Positions 60,060 through 64,000 of a stretch of 64,000 nt of DNA are shown here, one piece after another. Source of the stretch: Eopsaltria australis (taxonomy: Eukaryota; Chordata; Aves; Passeriformes; Petroicidae); contig JAVTVJ010000566.1 in NCBI GenBank assembly GCA_034509425.1, positions 2,125,646 through 2,189,645 on the forward strand, written 5' to 3'. The position numbers and the translations under genes are program-made. Positions within the stretch are counted from its first letter, which is position 1. The number at the start of each line of letters is the position of its first letter. Below the pieces are notes generated by a model, which worked only from the letters and a program-made list of their open reading frames with translations, did no database searches and was not told where the DNA came from.

Positions 60060-60185
60060 GCAGTGGTGGTGTCACCATCCCTGGATGGATGTGGCATGGA
60101 TGGGCCATGGTTTAGAGGTGAGCAGGGTGGTGGTGCTGGGTTCAGGGCTGGATTTGATAATCCTGAAGGGCTTTTCCAAACTGAA
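60060..60185 (+). mobile_element. CR1 LINE 3' end fragment
   Basis: The order 'gtgtcaccatccctggatgg', 'atgtggcatggatgggccat', 'ggtttagaggtgagcagggt', 'ggtgctgggttcagggctgg', 'tttgataatcctgaagggct', 'tttccaaactgaa' matches the CR1 subfamilies whose 3' UTR contains 'catggtttag...gtgctgggtt...gatgatcttaaaggtcttttccaacc'. Confidence 0.88.
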
Positions 60186-61377
60186 CTCCCTGTGCCTGAA
60201 GGGCAGGGCAGTGTCTGTGCACCTGCAGTGGCAGGAGGGGCTGGGAGTGCAGGGAGTCAACCCAAACACCAGGGGTAGTTTGACAAAGACATTTTCAAAT
60301 GAATATGTAAATCATCCCAGGTTTCTAAAAATACCTGCATAGTTCTGAGCACAAGCTGAATGCATAAAATTAAAGTCTGATTTATCAACAGCATTCCCAC
60401 AGTCAGCACATCCACTCCATTAAAAATCCAGCTCATCCATCAGTGTCAATAACATCAATGTCCTCCATAACTTCAGCAGTTCATTAATTACCCTCACTGA
60501 AAATGATCATTACACAAAAGGCCCGGGCTTATGGTAACCATTGACCTCATCGAGGCTCCTCATTTTGTCTCCACAATTCAGATGACAAGAGCAGCCCTTG
60601 CCCTCTGATCAGGTATTAATCACTGATCTGTTATAAAAATGAGCTTTCTATTGAGCACTGATGGGCAGTAAATAGCCTTGGATGGCTTAGCACGAATTAC
60701 TGCTGTAAAGGGATATTCTGATTTATACCCCAGTTGTGCAGCTGGACTGGGTCATCACTAAACTCTGCTGCTGCAGAATGAAACACCTCAAATTGTACCT
60801 CAGATCTGTACTGAGAGAGGAAAGACACCTGGTCCTCTTGTTAGCCAGGTTTTTAACACATCCGCAGGGCAGAAAGGAGAGACTGAGCCTTCCTTCAAGG
60901 GAATCTTTCAGGGAATGCACTGCCTGCAGCAGAGCTTTGAATTCATGGGGCTTCACTCAAGGACCAGGCAGGAAACCCAGGGAATTTGGAATAAGCTGCT
61001 GGCTGCCTAAGGAGTTTTCAGGAGAAATAGGCAAATAAATAAATATTATAATATTTAACATTCAAGTTTCTTCTCCATCAACCCCAGGTCTGACTCCAGA
61101 GCCCCACAGCCCAGAAGGAGAAGGATCCTGAGGTGAAGGAGCCACTTTGCTCCATCCAGATCTTCCCAGGGAGGTTTTGGGCAGCTCTCCCTCTCTGCTG
61201 GCACTGGGAACTCCCTGCAGATGGGGAAGCAGCTGGGAATGTGAACTGGAATCTGCAGGTGTGCTGTGCTGACAGGGAGAGGCAGAGCTGGAACCCACAG
61301 GAGCTTCCCCCAGTCCTCTGCTGAAGGGATTCTGCTCCTCCATCCCACCATGGTTCATTGTATTGGATTGGGCTGCA
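60186..61377. other. Unique non-coding stretch
   Basis: No gene or repeat. The 60470-60730 part is dense in ATTA/TAAT words and holds a nuclear-receptor-like 'tgacctca' word; it is a candidate regulatory element (see findings). Confidence 0.5.
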
Positions 61378-61445
61378 AGGGAATCATGGAACCATCTGGA
61401 AGATCTAGCCCAAACATTAACCCAACACTGCCAAAAATCCATCAG
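61378..61445 (-). mobile_element. CR1 LINE 3' end fragment, minus strand (diverged)
   Basis: On the + strand 'ggaatcatggaaccatctgg', 'aagatctagcccaaacatta' and 'acccaacactgccaaaaatc' match the reverse complement of the CR1 'ggcagtgctgggtt...gatgatctt...atgattct' end. It probably belongs to the same subfamily group as the 13268 and 60060 copies. Confidence 0.72.
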
Positions 61446-63917
61446 CTCTGGTCCAGCAGCCCCCAGGAACAGGAGAAACAATCCCAACAGCACAAGCAAA
61501 AACACAGCAGCTTTCCTCTGAAAAATCAAACTGAACCAACTTTTCCCTAAACAGTTTTTCAATACTTGAAGCTGAGTATCTCTGGTGAGTCCTGCAGAGA
61601 TTTTACAGAGCTGCTCAGACCCCTGGGGATCCCTTCCAGCTCTGAATATCCTGGAATATCAGAATATCAAAATACCAGCCTTTGGGGAGCAGCACAGGAA
61701 GGAAAAACAGGAGCAGGTGCCCAGTCCAGAGGAACACCTGGAGCTGCAGGAGCTCTCCAGAAGCACAGAAGGAACTGGCAAAGTTAATGAGGAGCAAAAT
61801 CCATCCCCACAACAGCAGGAAAACCCTCCCTGTGTGCTGGCAAAACATTGGATCGAGCAAGAACAGCCATGAACAGTGGGCAGTCCCACAGCTCATCACA
61901 GCTGAGGGGCAGGAGCAGCTTTAAAAAGTCACTCGTGAATTCCCAGATTTTTTTCAAAATATATTTTAATTACTGCAAGTCTCTACTGTCCATTTTAAAA
62001 TAGGAACAAGCAAAAAAGCCAAATATTTGTCCCAAAGCAGAGTTTCAAGGAGTCATTCTGTTATTTAATTAGAAACCTGTTTTGCTTGGGAAACAAAAAA
62101 AAAAGCTGCGTTCTTGCTGCTCCAGGAAGGGAGGGAAAAAACCCATATTCCCTTGCTATTTCCCCTTCAATACAGTTAATGAACATGACAAAGAGAGTTA
62201 TTTCAAATGAGCAGTAAATTAATTTCCAGCAGACAGTGAAAACCATTCGATTGAACCTCAAAATCCACGACCCATGGTTTCATCTGCATTTTAACACAGG
62301 AGGAGAGCTGAGAGAAAACAGAGCTGGGTGGGTCTGATGGAGAGAGCAGAGGGACAATCCCCACATCCCCCTGGCCAAGGACACCCCCTTTGTGTGCCAG
62401 CAATTGTAGAGGCAATTTAACACAAGGAACAAGAATAAAAACTGCTCTCCCGCCACCCCACAAGTGCCACTGAATGGGCATTTAGTGATCTAATTCAGCA
62501 CCAGAAGGGCTGCTCATAAATTGCTCCATGAGGCAGACACAGCCCTGTGTGAGAGGGACTGGATTTACATCTGTCTGTTCCAAATGTGACACCTCCTCCC
62601 AGAAAAAAACACCCCAGAAATGTATTCCAGGAAGGATTGAACAGCAATCTGTCCCAGTTGAGGAATTATTTTGGGAGAATGTGGCACATGGATGAAAAAC
62701 AACTCTCACCAAAAAGTTATGGAATAGATTAAGGAACATTTTACACCCAGAACTGAACGTGAGATATTTCAGCCATGAGGACAAGAAGTTGTGCCTTTCC
62801 CAGGTAACACCAGTCCATATTTCCATGTGACACTCATCATTAACATCATCAAGCTTAATTAAAGGATTTAAGCAGCACAGACTCCTCAGACCCTACACAC
62901 ACAAAATGCTGTATTGAAAGACAAATTCATGTTTCTCCAGCACTCACAGGCACTGAATGTCTGACAAGAAGTTTCTCAGAAAACCAAAACCTACAAACTT
63001 CATGTCCTCATCTCTTACACTGCTCAGACCATTTCTTCTCCCCTTCTTTTCATCTTTAGTGCACTTACAGCAACACTGCATCATGCATTTATAGATATTG
63101 CATTATATTCACACATGAAAGCGCCAGAAGTTCTCCAGTGCACGTTTTTAGGCAGAATTTACAGCACAAAATCCAAGTACAACCAGCACAATCACTGTCA
63201 GCACTCTGCAATCTGCCCCATGGGAAAGCAGAGTGTAATTAAATAGAGATTTACCTGGCCCTTCAGCTGGCCACCAGTGAAGTCAGCACAGAGCCCAAAT
63301 AATCTGCTTTAGAGTAATTCGGTGCAAGTCAGACTTCAAACAACTTCTACCAGATCCTAAAGGACAATTCTGTGGGCTGATGTTCACAGTGTTTCTTATC
63401 CCTGTGTTATTAAGCATCTAATTTTCACCCAATTACTTCCATACTAAATTAATATTAATTACACCAATTATAATAACTACTATATAAATTATATTAATTA
63501 TACATTGTATAAAACTATTCTATAAATGATGTCATTTCTACTGTGGTATAAATTAATACCAACTAAATAAAGCAGTATTTATCCCCTGTCACTGACACCA
63601 GGTGGCTGCCCCCAGCCAGGTGATTTAGGAAGCTGATGTTTAACATTTCCAGTTTTACCAAGGGCTAAATGAAGGCTCAGAGTTGGTGATCATGGATCAC
63701 ACAGACCTGTTCTCCTCCTACTTCCCATCTTCTTTAATAATCCCATGAAGAGCTCTGCACTTCCTGTCTCCCTTCTTCCAGAATAACTTTGTTTCAGCAA
63801 AGTTTTGCTCATGAATCTTTGTTGGTTACCTAAAAATTGACTCCAAACACACAAGGGACACACCCTGCAGAGATGCTCCAGGAAAGAGCACCCTGGGAAC
63901 ATTTTCCAGGAGTTCAG
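61446..63917. other. Unique non-coding stretch
   Basis: No gene is recognised. A very AT-rich patch lies at 63440-63560. Minus-strand frames of 166 codons (61062-61562) and 114 codons (62482-62826) have no domain; the first overlaps the CR1 piece. Confidence 0.5.
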
Positions 63918-63973
63918 CAGACACAAAATGGAAACTTACCCAGTTCAGACGCAAAATGGAAACTTGTCCAGTC
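63918..63973 (+). repeat. 28-bp tandem duplication at the window edge
   Basis: The unit starting 'cagacacaaaatggaaac' at 63918 repeats at 63946 with about four changes. The array might continue past the window, but the last 27 bases already diverge from the unit. Confidence 0.85.
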
Positions 63974-64000
63974 CAACTAAGCTGGCAAGTCTGGAATCGT

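Noticed and set aside
61062..61562. 166-codon minus-strand frame as a gene
   Set aside because: It partly translates a CR1 fragment (61378-61445) and has no domain.
61610..61660. Possible CR1 tail ('gatcccttccagctctgaat')
   Set aside because: Only about 20 bases resemble CR1. The upstream sequence does not match, so it is too weak to annotate.
1..64000. tRNA, 5S, U6, 7SL-like genes or mitochondrial insertions
   Set aside because: I found no A/B-box pairs, U6-type starts or other diagnostic words when reading both strands. A covariance-model or mitochondrial search would be the decisive test.

Overview
This window looks like vertebrate nuclear DNA, and most likely bird DNA. At least fourteen short fragments carry the typical 3' end of avian CR1 LINEs: a stretch on the theme of 'ctggcacagggtgcccagagaag', then 'ggtgtccctgcccatgg', then 'ggtccttccaacccaaacc' with an 'attctgtga' tail. 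One LTR-type retroelement is also present. There are no closely packed long ORFs and no ribosome-binding sites or operons. CpG is scarce outside the LTR, and the base composition is moderately AT-rich. A songbird is plausible, but the species cannot be fixed by reading alone.

I find no protein-coding gene, tRNA, rRNA or other structural RNA gene that I can support. The longest open frames (up to 287 codons) lie in tandem repeats or retroelements, or show no recognisable domain. The window therefore reads as intergenic DNA or the inside of a large intron.

Layout: 1-5.7 kb is mostly unique, with a CR1 fragment (3.02-3.37 kb) and a very recent 245-bp direct duplication (2125-2371 and 4011-4254). 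An LTR-type element of 1,640 bp (5701-7340) follows. It has TG/CA ends, a 5-bp target duplication (ccagg) and a CpG-rich core. From 7.3 to 18.2 kb the DNA is mostly unique, with two CR1 fragments; one runs straight into a GATA microsatellite at 13.79 kb. At 18.2-20.8 kb there is a CR1 fragment, an 870-bp multi-level satellite (19.00-19.88 kb) and a C/A-rich low-complexity block (20.60-20.80 kb). From 20.8 to 45 kb the DNA is mostly unique, with scattered CR1 pieces, a second and older local duplication (30.27 and 30.79 kb), a TTA microsatellite and a perfect 13-bp hairpin at 39.97 kb. At 45.99-46.39 kb there is a 15-bp minisatellite with 75-bp higher-order periodicity. The remaining 46.4-64 kb has five more CR1 pieces, a 19-bp minisatellite (55.55 kb), a long TATTTA hexanucleotide array (58.10 kb) and a 28-bp duplication at the right edge.

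The main biology is therefore repeat biology: LTR insertion, 5'-truncated CR1 insertion, local duplication and minisatellite growth. I see no evidence of a novel multi-gene system. The items most worth following up are the unusually organised LTR element, the two higher-order tandem arrays, the two local duplications and the compact hairpin. Several AT-rich, CpG-retaining stretches may be conserved regulatory DNA, but only cross-species alignment can show that.
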